From positions 26,827,769 through 26,891,768 of the forward strand of contig CM043971.1 of NCBI GenBank assembly GCA_014529385.2: a stretch of 64,000 nt of DNA. The letters are read 5' to 3'. How positions within the stretch are numbered: position 1 is the first letter of the stretch; each line of letters begins with the position of its first letter. Below, in pieces: positions 11,327 through 22,107 of the stretch. This stretch comes from Adiantum capillus-veneris (taxonomy: Eukaryota; Streptophyta; Polypodiopsida; Polypodiales; Pteridaceae). Below the pieces are notes generated by a model. That model was given only the letters and a program-made list of their open reading frames with translations, ran no database searches and had not been told where the DNA came from. Both the position numbers and the translations under genes were made by a program.

Positions 11327-12157
11327 ATGAAAAAGCAACTATGGTCTATTGTAAAACCGATAATAATTAAACCATTTACTTTTATTGAAGGCACTCTCAT
11401 TAGGGACCAAATCGCACAAGCACAATCTAAAGATGAACAGGCACTCAACATAATTATCACATCACTCCACGATAATTATGTGCATTTTACAGATAGTTGT
11501 ACTACTGCAATCCAAGCATGGGATATTTTGGAACATAATTTTGGTGCTAAACAAAAGCAAAGTAAGATTAGCTTAAAGAAAAATCTTTACAAACTTACTA
11601 TGCTTCAAGAGGAGGATGTTTCAAGCCTGGTTAACAGAATAATAAGCATAATAACACAGCTCACTTACATTCAGTGCCAAGTTCCGGAAGAAGATCAAGT
11701 CGTTGTGCTTCTAAGTGCTCTACCTAAAAGTTTTGACAACATAGTAATAGTCTTAGAGCTATAGGAACCCATACCTTCTCTGCAATATGTTACAGGGGCA
11801 ATCCATGAAGAAGAAAAGAAAAATAAGAAGATATCTGAATCAGTGGAGGAGATGCTTATTTTACATCATCATCATCATCATCTAGGGCGTCATCATCATC
11901 ACCTAGGTTAACTATGAAGAAGTGTTATGAGTGTGGAAAGCCTGGACACTTCTCCAAGGACTGCTACAAGAACAAATATTATAGAAATTTCGGCATCAAA
12001 GATCATCCACTATCAAAGTGCCAAGGAAGCAACAACAAAGACAAAAGTAGAGTCAATCTTGCAGAAGAAGAGGATGGAGATGTAGCTCAACAAGTAGAGA
12101 ATTGCCTCGATGTGTGTGTTGCCCCCAACTACTTTTGTGAGTATACTGATGTACTGT
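11327..12157 (+). pseudogene. Ty1/copia Gag (UBN2-type) with CCHC zinc knuckle, broken
   Basis: The first part (11327-11761, 145 aa) has the Gag core typical of plant copia elements: IIITSLHDNYVHFTDSCTT, AWDILEHNFG and a leucine-rich ALPKSFDNIVI end. A TAG stop follows. The frame continues through a (CAT)n-derived histidine run and a second open part (11914-12157, 81 aa) with a perfect zinc knuckle CYECGKPGHFSKDC (CX2CX4HX4C). Gag would package element RNA in cytoplasmic particles. No protease, integrase or RT follows: the 3' LTR begins about 175 bp downstream. The true start may lie slightly upstream of 11327. Confidence 0.85.
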
Positions 12158-12332
12158 AAAATGGATGGTCTTCCACCTTCTTTGTTTAAGGGGAGGATTT
12201 CTTAGTCTGTGTGACACCATGTTATGAGACCACTCAGTCTGTGTGACTATAGTCAGTGTGACTACCTTGGTCTGTGTGGCTTTAGGTCTCTATTCAACTT
12301 CATTCAGTATAGTCCATGCCTGAGGGGAGGAT

Positions 12333-12581
12333 TGTTGAGATAGGCATGCCCTTCTTGCTCCTACTATGGGAAACACCTCTACATGTGCATACTATTTTAT
12401 ATTGGCATTTGTCCTATAAGTTGTAAGCTTCTAAGAAGGGCCACATGGAGAGTTATCAGCAGCCGGATAGCCACTCCAACTTTGTACATAAATAAAACCC
12501 AAGCCTGTGTTGTACATTACTCTATGCAAAAAGTATTACTAGCCTTTTTGTACATTGAGTCCCCTTTTCAAAAGTGTGTAT

Positions 12582-12627
<46 letters not shown>

Positions 12628-12680
12628 GGCTTCTCTAGCATTCGAGACACCTTGAGCTTACTACACAATCAAACCCAACA
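12333..12680 (+). repeat. 3' LTR of the gag-only copia element (348 bp)
   Basis: Starts TGTTGAGATAGG after the purine tract and ends AAACCCAACA, immediately before the duplicated CATGG. It includes a (CT)21 array at 12584-12625 that is nearly absent from the 5' LTR. Confidence 0.92.
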
Positions 12681-12890
12681 CATGGGAGGAGCTAACTGCT
12701 AGAAAATGGTCAAATTTTAGGTCGGCTAGTAGTAATTCTTCATCTGGATTCACCTTTCCCTCTCAAGCCTACACATCTTCTTGGTCTAGACTGGATAGAA
12801 TTTACTTCATTGGAGCATCGAGAGTCACTCATCGGCCATACACATACTACATCACATGTAGCTTTAATCCCATAGGTCATCTTTGACCTC
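12681..12890 (+). pseudogene. LINE endonuclease fragment, part 2
   Basis: Resumes the LINE ORF interrupted at 4429. After the single copy of CATGG is counted once, the frame reads on as EELTARKWS and then FPSQAYTSSWSRLDRIYF, the conserved end of the L1 endonuclease domain (S.LDRI). The frame agreement across an 8.25-kb insertion confirms the insertion boundaries. Past about 12890 the coding signal is lost in CT arrays. Confidence 0.75.
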
Positions 12891-12904
12891 CAAGGACGAT
12901 AATA

Positions 12905-12905
<1 letters not shown>

Positions 12906-12952
<47 letters not shown>

Positions 12953-12996
12953 ATACCATTGCGTCAATTTCGGATGGATTGCTCCAAGTTTTGCAT

Positions 12997-13042
<46 letters not shown>

Positions 13043-13345
13043 CACTAGAGCCCACAATTAAATCCAATTACAAGAGGTATCTCGGGATTTTTGAAAATAA
13101 CTAAGGGTATTTTGGAATTCTTTGGCATAATTTAGTTGGGTATGTTTGAAAATATTGAAGGACATAATTTAGTCGCTTCTCTCTCTCTCTCTCTCTCTCA
13201 CATAACAGTAGAGCCCACAATTTAATATAATTACAAGAGGTATATTGAGATTTTTGAAAACAATTAAGGGCATTTTGGAATTGTTTGGCAGAATTCAGTT
13301 GGGAGCATAATTGTTTGAAAAAACTGAAGGACATAATTTAGTTCT
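12906..13345. repeat. (CT)n arrays alternating with a duplicated segment of about 160 bp
   Basis: CT arrays at about 12909-12949, 12998-13038 and 13178-13199. The sequence after the second array (13039-13177) and after the third (13200-13345) is the same unit: ACA(C/G)TAGAGCCCACAAT start, GAGGTAT..GATTTTTGAAAA, and GGACATAATTTAGT end. The CT tract is thus part of a tandemly duplicated unit of about 160 bp. Confidence 0.85.
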
Positions 13346-13528
13346 CTCTCATGTATATGGTTTGAAGGCTATCCAAAAATGGAATAACTTTTAAAGAAAA
13401 CCTTAAATTAAGTAGTTTATGCAAAAAGAAAACCTGAAAGCAGAGACGGCGCGATTACGACGACCTTCGAGTCGAGGGCGGGGGTATAGTAGATCGCGAG
13501 CAGCTTACAACCTCAGCAGACCGCGACT

Positions 13529-13571
<43 letters not shown>

Positions 13572-13899
13572 CTCAGTGGAACGCAAGGGCGTCGACGATG
13601 TAGACCTCGGCACGCATGGCAGGAGCCAGCTGGCCTTCGTTTGTAATAAACGGGCTAGAAATAAACTTATTTTCAAGAAAGTATTTCGGAAAAGGGAAAA
13701 TTACCAAAATACCCCTCCAGTTTGTTAAAATTTCCAAATACCCCATGTATCTTTTATAGTTCGATTGTTCAAGATTTCCTAATCTTCATTCCTTTTTGAC
13801 AATTGAGGTCCGTTTTTGAGTGCCTACCAGATCTGCTATAGTGGCCCAATGAGGGTTGAGTCCCTAAATTTGAACCCCAAAGAGCATAGGTGAAACGAC
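13346..13899. other. Non-coding, with a (CT)n array at 13530-13568
   Basis: No gene recognised. GC-richer than its surroundings around 13440-13620. Frames here are microsatellite translations (SLSLSL or ERERER). Confidence 0.6.
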
Positions 13900-15183
13900 T
13901 AGAGTGTCAGAAATCCATAGCTTTGTTCGAGGTTCCTAAAATTGAACCTACGAACACATCTTCTCCAATCCTCCCAAAGTTGCATAAGCTCTCATCATTC
14001 TAGTCTTTGCTACTCTCCTCAATCAAAACGTCGGTCCACTGAAGAATACCCCAAGATAGGTGTATGCATATGTATACTCCACCATCTCCTGGCCACATGT
14101 AAAAGTAGCCTCATGGCCCATTGTGGTGTGGTGTTGAGCACCTTAACCTTCATTTTTTAAGGTTAACAGACAATCAACTATTGTGGGAAAATGTGTACAA
14201 AGCATCTAAATGACGTCGCATCCCCTCCAGGGAGTTGAAAATTATCACAATATCATTAGCATATAACATTAGTGAGATCCCTTTGCCGAAGTCCACAAAG
14301 AAACAATAGAGAAGTCTCCCATGTAATCTCCCCTCCTCAAAAATGGCTCTGAGTGTTAGAAAGCCATCAATAGCAAGGTGAACATTCACTTTCGCATTCT
14401 AAAAGAACAAAATGCAAGGAGAGTTGAAACCCACCTGTCTAGTTGCCCGTACACCCTCTCTCTCTGTCCATCTACTCAACTGCTGCTCAAGGATGAATGT
14501 GTACAATCACGATAGTGCGGTAGTTCCCAGGCTCCATAGGGTCCCCTCACTTGAAGATAGGTATGATCGTGGACAAACTCCAAGTATCAGGTAGACCCTC
14601 GCACATGGCACGATTGAACATCACTTCTAAAATATATGCAAGAAAATCTCAGGCATGTACAAAATAAGCTCTCCTAGTCTTCATCTTGTCAATGGATTTC
14701 TTTACCATCTCGGTGGTAAAGAAAGCACATGTGTGTGGGCATGGCTTTGGCGGATCTGGAAGAGGTGGCTACCCCGAGATTGTGTAGAGAGATAATGCAT
14801 ACCGACCCCCTACCTCCGTAGAAGTAATGACCGATGGGGGAGAGTGCTCATGGAAGAGTCTCCATGCCTCACTTGAATCCTGTCTCAAAAACAACTGATA
14901 TAAATCTTGCTCTAGCTAAGCTAGAAATGCCCTCTTCTTCTGTTGTACCAAATGCCGAGAAGAAATCTGTGACTACCTATGAGTAATGACTCCTAGAAGT
15001 ACCTCCCTCTGAAGTCAGGCGGGGCTCTGGTCTCTCTGCACTCCTCATCATACCAACTATTTTGAGGTGTGCTCCCAAAACATTGTCATTGCCTAGGCAG
15101 AGTGTCTGGGTGCTCCTTTGTGTCTCTGTCAATACATAAGTGAGCGCCCTAAAGGTCTCCCCGGATCATCTGTGCATAAGCGT
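13900..15183 (-). pseudogene. LINE reverse transcriptase (second LINE), 3' part
   Basis: Read on the minus strand from 15183 downward. A linker includes NSWYDEECRE (about 15040-15070), then FTTEMVKKSIDKMK and LPDTWSLSTIIPIFK plus GDPMEPGNYRTI (about 14530-14720), characteristic of the N-terminal RT region of plant non-LTR elements. Next comes ISLMLYANDIVIIFNSLEGM at about 14220-14280, the motif C region. The usual (F/Y)ADD is YAND here, so a catalytic Asp is lost. Downstream to about 13940 a thumb-like segment with several stops follows. The 5' part of this LINE lies at 23329-23575, beyond the Tat-like insertion. It is too broken to be active. Confidence 0.75.
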
Positions 15184-16431
15184 TGTTAGCATGCAAACAA
15201 GAAGGAAAATGAGAACCCCTATAGCCTTGCACACACCACACCGTCGGAAAGAAACACCACAAAGCTGCGAAAAACACTTATGTCGAACACCTGTAGAGTC
15301 AGGCGAAAAACAGCCCTAACCCAAACCATGATTAAAATTGATGAAAACCAAGATCATAAATATGAAGCTCGTGTCGTGTAGACCTCTGTAGAGTATCCAT
15401 ATGCTTAATTCCGACACCAAACAAGAGAGTTACAAGCTTTCGAAGATGGGGTCTCTCTCAAAAACTCCAAAAAGACTAGTCTCTGTTAGGAAAAGGGATG
15501 TGCAGGGAATTGCAGCTATTAAAAGGGGATTTCTTTGGCTCTTATCCCAAGGCATTTTCTCTCTCTTCTTAGCCGACATAGTTTTCTCCTCAAGCACCTT
15601 TTAATTGGTCCAATTTTGGCCTTTTTTGGGTAAAAAATGAGCTGTCGGCCACTTTTTGACCAAGGCAAGTGGGGAAAGGGGATGTCCGGTGGACCAAACA
15701 GGTGGCCAGGCGCCAAGGCAGCTGGTGTGAACTGAAAATGGCACCCCCTCTCTCCCCCAAAGTCCACGAATCCTCACAAGGAAGGCCAAGAAGCTCCATT
15801 AGCTCCTTTGATATGTACCCTTAAGGGGTACCCACTCCCCCCCTTATACCCTTCACTTTCCACTTTCTCCCCCCCATGTGAGATTACTCCATTGCCACTT
15901 GGCACCATCCTCCCACCTCCCCAACTTCTCAAAAATTTCCAGCTTCTCCCAAAGCATGAGGGGACTTCTCGATCAATTTTCCCCGAGACATATCTTGCTG
16001 CTCCGGTCACCGAATGACGCACCGTAACACATGGCTCGAAGCCCATCACCTCGGCTATCTCCAAAAATATAAAACTTCAGCATTTCTAATCTTAGACCCC
16101 CAAGTTGGCCTAGTCTCCCTTCTCGCATGCACCCGCAATCACCTTCTAAGTTGAGACCACCCGCTTCGGATGCTCATAATTCATGACGTACAGGTCCGAT
16201 TCACAAGATGTTAAGCACGGCTGAAAACCCTTATTAAAAACCATATTTTGGAGTCTCAAACAACCCAAAACATTAGCATTCAAGCCTATCAAAATCACAC
16301 CTTTGTATATGAATTTTTACAATGTCACTTCCTAAACTTGCAGGGCTATGTACACATATATACATGAGGCTAGTGGGCAAGCTTTTTAGCATGGATTAGT
16401 GACTTTTTCCTTATCCAAAAAATGCATGACA
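15184..16431 (-). repeat. 3' LTR of the Tat-like element (1248 bp)
   Basis: Near-identical to 22108-23328 and to the inverted solo LTR at 33892-35137. The ORF-like frames inside (for example 15519-15767 and 15774-16064) recur in all three LTR copies but have no protein-like signature; they are by-products of a GC-rich LTR. Confidence 0.93.
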
Positions 16432-16497
16432 TAGCTTGCCAACCCCCCCTAGACTGCTTAGTCATTCATGACAAGCAGAGGTGTCTAGGGTGAACAA

Positions 16498-17988
16498 CTA
16501 CTGCATTTCATCCCCAGAAACCTCATCCATATTTTCAGATGTCTCTACATTGTCTTCCCCTATTGATAGCATTTCATCAGTCACAATTGTCATCAAACGT
16601 GCCAGATATTTCTTCAATCTATAGCCATTAACAGGATACTTATGTGAGATACCATTTAAGTCTGCCAACTGATATGTGCCATTTTCAAATTTGCTTACAA
16701 CAGTAAACGGACCTTCCCATTTGATTTGAAATTTCTTTTGAAAGGTATTGTCCAGCTTACTATTGTATCGCAACACCAAATCACCCTTTTCAATTTTCTT
16801 GTCCTCCACGCATTCATTGGCTTTTAGTTGAGCCTTCTTTGACACTTCCTCATAGTAACTCAAAGCTAAAACTCTATCCAATTGCAAGCATTGTAAATCC
16901 AATAACCTTTTCTGCCATGCATTTGTTTGCTCTTCATCTTCCAATGACAACAACTTGAGAGCAGGAATTTCCACTTCAATTGGCAATAAAGCTTCCTTTC
17001 CATAAACCAAGTGGTAAGGGGAAAATCCTGTACTCGCTTTGATAGCAGTTCTGTAGGCCCATAATGCACAAGGCAACTCTGAATCCCAAGTCTTCCCATG
17101 TGTTTGAGTCATCTTTGTCAAGATCTTTACCAACTCTCCATTGAACCTTTCATTAAGACCATTGCATTGTGGATAATAGGGAGAACTATACCTGTGATGT
17201 ATATTGAGCTTTTCGCATAAGAAATCAAACAGTTCTCCTCTAAATCCTGGTCCTCTATCAGAAAGTAGCTCTGGTGGCACACCAAATTTGCAACATATGT
17301 ACTCATAAACAAATTTTCTCATCTCTTTACTGGTAATCTATTTGACAGCCTTGGTTTCTGCCCATCGTGACAAATAATCCACTGTGGTCAAGATGTAAGC
17401 ATTTCTTTTACTAGTTATAGGTAAGGGTTCAATAGCATCGAGACCCCATTTCTCAAACACATCAAAAGCTAGCATTATCTTTCGCAATTCAGGCTTCAAA
17501 ATTCTCTTTCCCATCGTTTGACAAGGCAAACACGACTTGCACCAATGATTAACATCCCGTTGAATACTCGGCCATATGTACCCTTCTTGCAAGATCTTAT
17601 GCAACATGATCTTCATAACAAAATGGCGTCCACAAGACCCCTCATGATTTTCTTCCAGAATTTTGTAAATCTCTTCTTTCCAAGGTACACGACGCAAAAC
17701 CAAATCACCTCCTTTCATGTAAAGCGCATCATCAATCATTTTATATTTCTTGGCTTTTCTTATGAACGCATACGTTTTAGAAGACGGTAAACCTTCAGGT
17801 AGAACACCTGTCAATAGAAAATCCACTTCCTTTGATAAGATTTTCCTTGCATGATATAAAGGGGCATCCGCCTTTACCACAAACACACAAGTGATCATCT
17901 CTTGGGCAGCATCATGAGCTTCTTCATTTAGAGACCTCTCAATATGCTGCAAACTCCATGCTTCAAGCTTTTTAAGCAACGCTTTCAC
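16498..17988 (-). pseudogene. Tat-like integrase, two frames split by one stop
   Basis: The N-terminal frame (17338-17988) carries the HHCC zinc domain (HEGSCGRHFVMKI...WCKSCLPCQ) and the first catalytic Asp in GLDAIEPLP. The C-terminal frame (16498-17322, 274 aa) has the second Asp in LLSDRGPGFRG and the Glu in GLNERFNGEL, so all three DDE residues are present, followed by the GKEALLPIE region and a KWEGPF module (GPY/F). The two frames are the same reading frame interrupted by a single TAG at 17338-17340. The N-terminal side joins the second RNase H through a frameshift near 18005. Integrase inserts the element cDNA into chromosomes. The domain is otherwise well preserved, implying a fairly recent death. 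Confidence 0.88.
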
Positions 17989-18004
17989 TTTGAAGCATAA
18001 ATGG

Positions 18005-19013
18005 GGTTTTTATTCTTCCATACTCCCAACACTTGCTTCACAACCAACAAAGCATCTCCTTTGATTTACAAGCGTCTAATTCCCAATTGTAAGCAAATAT
18101 GTAAACCACCTTCAAGAGCCATATATTCTGCTTCATTGTTACTTTTGGCATCAAGTTTCAATCCTTGATTTCTCATAAGCTTCCCTTGGGCATCATAAAT
18201 AACAATGCCTCCTGAAGCAGCATCATGACTTCTTCGATAAGAACCATCAAAATATAACAGTGAAGCATTAGGGAGGGCAAGAGTCCCAACTTCCTTCTTT
18301 CGCACCACCTCTTCTTTAACTAAAACTGGAGTATCCTTATAAGTGAGAAGATCTGCTAGGGTAGCCCGAGTACTTTCCTCTACCAAAAAGGTGAATTGAA
18401 ACTCTTGAAGCTCAATAACCCATTTCATCACTGTTTTTGATATATTTGAATTATTGAACAGCTGCGGAAGCAATGAATAACTGGTGAGGAAAGTGAATGA
18501 CTTTTGCAACAAGTAGTGTCTAAATCGTCTGCAAGCATAAACCATACTGGTCATCACCAATTCAATTTCCGAAAAATCTCTTTCATGAGGAGTCTTTACT
18601 CTACTAGCATAATGAACAGGCTTCATATACTGAGATTCTTTCCCCCTTTGCAATAACATAGCCCCGATAGCATCATCTCCCACTGATGGGTTGACATAAA
18701 ACTCCTTTTCCCAATCAGGAGCCTGCATAATGGGAAGCGAACTCAAAACGTCTTTAACTCTGTCAAAAACCTCGTCACAATCATGAGACCATTCCAAGGG
18801 ATCATTCTTGACTGTTTGCTGCAATGGATATAATAGCTGCGATGCCAAGGGTATGAAGCGAGACACATATTTAACTTTTTGTATGAAAGTGGCCAACTGT
18901 CTAGTATCTTTTGGAGATGACAGTAACAACAAAGCCTCCACTTTCTCTGGATCTGCTTCAATCCCATTTTCTGAAATAACATGCCCAAGAAGCTTCACCC
19001 GTGGCTGTGCCAA
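18005..19013 (-). pseudogene. RNase H and second (archaeal-type) RNase H of the Tat-like pol
   Basis: The frame 18066-19013 (315 aa) begins in the RT thumb/connection (VKLLGHVISENGI) and runs through a first RNase H with VHYASRVKTPHERDFSEIE and MVYACRRFRHYLL. A second RNase H follows: LLYFDGSYRRSHDAASGGI, LDAKSNNEAEYMALEGGL and, after a TAA stop, IKGDALLVVKQVLGVW. The first domain is degenerate (YVNPSVGDDAIGAML where the catalytic Asp is expected). The second has the Asp (YFDGS), Glu (NEAEY) and Asp (GDALLV) set of archaeal-type RNase H. This second domain is what places the element in the Tat group. Confidence 0.85.
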
Positions 19014-20092
19014 ATGAAATTTTTAGGGTTTAGCTGACCCCCGCATTCATCATACCTAGCAAAAGTCATTTCAAGCTTTTGAGCATGCTCTTTCCTTGAA
19101 CTGTATACGCATAAATCATCTATGAACCCTTTGACAAACTTCCCAAGGAACGGGGTAAGGACCCAATCTACCTTTCTTTCAAAGGCTCCTGGCCCATTTG
19201 TCAACCCAAAAGGAAGGCAGCAAAAGCAGAAACAACCCCATGGCGTGATTAAAGTAGTCTTTTTCCGGTCTTCAGGAGCAAGGATAAGCTGAAAGTATCC
19301 TGAATACCCATCACAGACACTGTATCTTTCAAAACCAGCCACTGCATCTAACAATTGATCAAAAAAAGGCAAAGGGTAGGGATCTTTCTTAGTCACCGCA
19401 TTTAGTGGCTTGTAATCAACACAAACTCTCCAACGCCCATCTTTCTTTGGGGTGACTACCACAGGGATCACCCATTCAACATTATCCAGTGGCACAATGA
19501 ACCCTGCGTCCAAAAGCTTATCCACTTCTTCCTTTAAAGCATTCATTTGTTCCTTACCCATCCTTCTTAGTTTCTGCCGCATTGGCTTTGCCCCTTCAGC
19601 TAGCTCGATCTTCACAGGATCCCCAACAAAGCCCCTTATTTCTTGATATGAGGTAATAAAAAGATTTGGAAACCTGTCCAACATTGCTAAGTACTCCTTT
19701 CTTTCTCCTTGTGTCAGATCAGTACTTAACATATTTTGGATCAACTCTTTCTTCTCTAGCAGTTCCTGCTTAGGTTGCATTAACTCTTCAAGTTGCTCTA
19801 AACGGCTTGAAGCATTTATGTTCCCTGATATTTGCAACACTTCACTAATTTCTTTCTGTTCCTCATCCAACAACAAGAATGACACTTCACCCTCACTAGA
19901 ACTCGAAGCAGTGCTACTTTCTGAGTCCTCGGAACTATCATCACTGGTAGTTTCGGACTCATCATTCTCACTCACATCTTCAAGTGCCATAGGCTGTTTG
20001 GTAGTCATATCAAACACTCTCTCTTCACCCTTCTTGTCATGCACCCCAATTGTGCCGTTGCGCCAATCTTGCACGGCACCAACAACTCTCAA
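18995..20092 (-). pseudogene. Reverse transcriptase of the Tat-like element
   Basis: A 365-aa open frame. After an acidic, serine-rich linker come the RT palm motifs: WRVCVDYKPLNAVTKKDPYP (about 19370-19430), YSVCDGYSGYFQL with the motif A Asp (about 19300), LPFGLTNGPGAFE (about 19200) and the active site FIDDLCVYS (about 19110-19130). It therefore keeps the catalytic Asp residues. Upstream it is continuous with the gag-protease frame except for one TGA at 20099-20101, standing where an Arg codon (CGA) would be expected in the conserved ILGRPWL context. It ends in a 1-bp frameshift near 19020. Confidence 0.88.
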
Positions 20093-20098
20093 CCAAGG

Positions 20099-21748
20099 TC
20101 ATCCCAAAATGAGAGGGAAGGATCCTAGACCAGCTGGCATAACATGAAAGTTCACCATAACCTTCACGTTAAAGACTTCGACTTCCAAATTCTTGATCAT
20201 TCCCAAACATTTCACTTTGGCATGGTTTGCTAGTTGAATTCGAAACCCAGAGCTTCCGCATGTAATGAGACCCAGTCTCTCGACACATGACTGTGTGATC
20301 ACACAAACTTGAGCACCTCCATCAATGTAGGCTTCTCCCATGCCCACACCTTTGTGCCACGCGCTCACCACAGGACAGATGTCGGGTAACTCTCCCACGG
20401 ACAACACTCTAACTTGTCCATGCTTCGGCTCTTTTTCTGGATTCACCAATGCCTTCCACTGCCTTTTAAGTTTGGGCACCATATTCATTATCTGTCCAAA
20501 AGTACAATCCACTTTCCTCCCAATCAGGTCTTCCTTTAGACTGTAAGTTGTTTGGCCTTCTCCCAAAGGCAAATCTGCCACTTCAAATCGTCTACGAGGA
20601 TTTCTCTTTCTCTTGGCTTTTGCATCTTCACCCTCCTTCTCCTTCCCTTTCTTTCTACTAGGACCTAGTGCTGCATAGCCTTCCCTCTGTCTTTTGCCTA
20701 CTGGCAACACATCTGCGTCTTTCTTTTCTACGCGCACAATACCCACATGACCACCAGAGGTTGAGGCTTGATTCTCCTGTCCAGTACCTTGATCTCCCCG
20801 TATATCCAATGCATGATCATTAGCTGTGTTAGGAATCTGCTGAGGAAGTGGAAACATATCCCCTCCCATCCTTGTTGGCTTTGGACAGTAGGTGCTGATG
20901 TGACCAAGCTTACCACAATTATAACAAGTAGGAATGAACCTCCTCTGTGGCTCAAAACCACCTTGCCCACGACCCTGGTTAGCATTAGGATGAGCTTCAC
21001 ATGCCTGAGCCATCCCTCTACCACGTCCACGACCACGACCACCTCCACCACCAAGAACACTGAGTCGTAATTCCTGCATCATGGTCATCATGTCTTGCAT
21101 ATTTCGTTGTAACTGTTCAGTATTAGCAACCCTTTGAACAGGTTGGCCTCCAGCTTCTGCCTGATTCTCCTCCTTTTGGCTACCATTATTTTTCTCAGGG
21201 ACCGCTTTCCCATATTCATTAAGTCTTTGAGCTTTCCATTCTTTCTTTCTGGCAATGGCGACTGCCTCCTCGAAGGTTGCGGGCCGTTTCAACTCAACTT
21301 TGAACTTCAAGATTTCTTTTAGGTTTGCCACAAAACGGTCCTTCTTTAACATGGATGGAGGGATCTCGTTTCCCAAAGCCCGGGCCCATTTATCCCATAA
21401 ACGGGTGAACTGCATGACAAAATCATCAACATTTTGATTAGACCTTTGAGTGTATCCCAGAATTTCATGCCAAACTTCATCTGGTACTTCGATGGATCGG
21501 TATTGTGCCAAGAAATCTTGCTTCACACGATTGTAGTCCAAAACCACCCCTGGGTTTTGTGCCTGCATCAACTCCTCAAAATTGTGTAACCAAACTTTTG
21601 CCTCATCCTGTAAACTATATTGCAGCAGCCGCAACAATATAGCTTGGTCTAGTATATTGCGCAGTAAGCAATTGACTTCCAATTTTTCAATAAATGTCTG
21701 TGCATTTTCATTAGGCAATCCATGAAACTGTGGGAACTCGTCTGCCAT
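20099..21748 (-). CDS. Gag-protease polyprotein of the Tat-like element, intact ORF (about 549 aa)
   Basis: I chose the start MADEFPQFHG at 21748 over an in-frame ATG 21 bp upstream (21769) because the MADEFP start suits the family. Residues about 1-190 form the retrotransposon Gag core (KVWLHNFEELM, ILGYTQRSNQNVDDFVMQF). A glycine/arginine-rich GGGGGRGRGRGRG stretch and a zinc knuckle CYNCGKLGHISTYC (about residues 274-287) follow. A basic KRKRNPRRR stretch and an aspartic-protease domain with YIDGGAQVCVIT (about residue 472) come next. The active-site triplet is DGG, not DTG or DSG, which may or may not be active. The frame ends in ILG-stop, where related elements continue into RT. It could still be translated if the element is transcribed. 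Confidence 0.88.
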   Translation of the reverse strand: MADEFPQFHGLPNENAQTFIEKLEVNCLLRNILDQAILLRLLQYSLQDEAKVWLHNFEELMQAQNPGVVLDYNRVKQDFLAQYRSIEVPDEVWHEILGYTQRSNQNVDDFVMQFTRLWDKWARALGNEIPPSMLKKDRFVANLKEILKFKVELKRPATFEEAVAIARKKEWKAQRLNEYGKAVPEKNNGSQKEENQAEAGGQPVQRVANTEQLQRNMQDMMTMMQELRLSVLGGGGGRGRGRGRGMAQACEAHPNANQGRGQGGFEPQRRFIPTCYNCGKLGHISTYCPKPTRMGGDMFPLPQQIPNTANDHALDIRGDQGTGQENQASTSGGHVGIVRVEKKDADVLPVGKRQREGYAALGPSRKKGKEKEGEDAKAKRKRNPRRRFEVADLPLGEGQTTYSLKEDLIGRKVDCTFGQIMNMVPKLKRQWKALVNPEKEPKHGQVRVLSVGELPDICPVVSAWHKGVGMGEAYIDGGAQVCVITQSCVERLGLITCGSSGFRIQLANHAKVKCLGMIKNLEVEVFNVKVMVNFHVMPAGLGSFPLILG

Positions 21749-22107
21749 GTTTGATTGCCACAAAAACACTTACATGTGACGTCGAAAACTCAAGGGATGT
21801 CGATGGATCGCTCCAGTACCTAATCCACCTCACACTGGGTAACCCGGCCCCCAGTGCTCGGCTTCACAAAACCTCACGACCCTCCAAAGGCTGCAATCCA
21901 ATTATACGACCGCCTCAAGTGTTGTCAACAATTTGCACATAAATCCAATTATACGACCGCCTCAAGTGTTGTCCACAATTTGCACATACATAGGCGGTTG
22001 TCCATAAGGACCCACATCCCTTTTACATTCACTGTCTGCAGAATAGACATATTTCACAGGAATTGGAGCATAAGAGCACTTGCTCCTCAGTGGGGGCACC
22101 AAAATGA
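21749..22107 (-). other. Leader of the Tat-like element with a 50-bp tandem duplication
   Basis: Untranslated leader between 5' LTR and gag. A segment of about 50 bp (AATTATACGACCGCCTCAAG...) occurs twice in tandem at about 21899-21948 and 21949-21990. The PBS should lie at the right edge next to 22108. Confidence 0.8.

Larger units (their letters stand above)
4430..12680 (+). mobile_element. Ty1/copia element, gag-only, LTRs TGTTGAGA...CCCAACA, TSD CATGG
   Basis: A nested but complete element. The 5' LTR starts at 4430, is interrupted by a gypsy insertion (4658-9973) and resumes at 9974-10079. A primer-binding site TGGTATCAGAT starts at 10081. The 3' LTR is 12333-12680, preceded by a purine tract TGAGGGGAGGAT. 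The 5-bp target-site duplication CATGG lies at 4425-4429 and 12681-12685. Without the gypsy insert the internal region is only about 2.25 kb and encodes a broken Gag but no protease, integrase or RT, so the element was non-autonomous when it jumped or lost pol by an internal deletion. The host site is a LINE endonuclease ORF read on the same strand. Confidence 0.92.

Noticed and set aside
11858-11905. Histidine-rich stretch as a metal-binding protein
   Set aside because: It is a (CAT)n-derived run in the linker of a broken copia Gag.
15519-16064. Overlapping frames around 15.5-16.1 kb, 22.5-22.8 kb and 34.3-34.9 kb that recur in three copies
   Set aside because: They are inside the LTRs of the Tat-like family. 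Recurrence reflects LTR copies, not a conserved gene.
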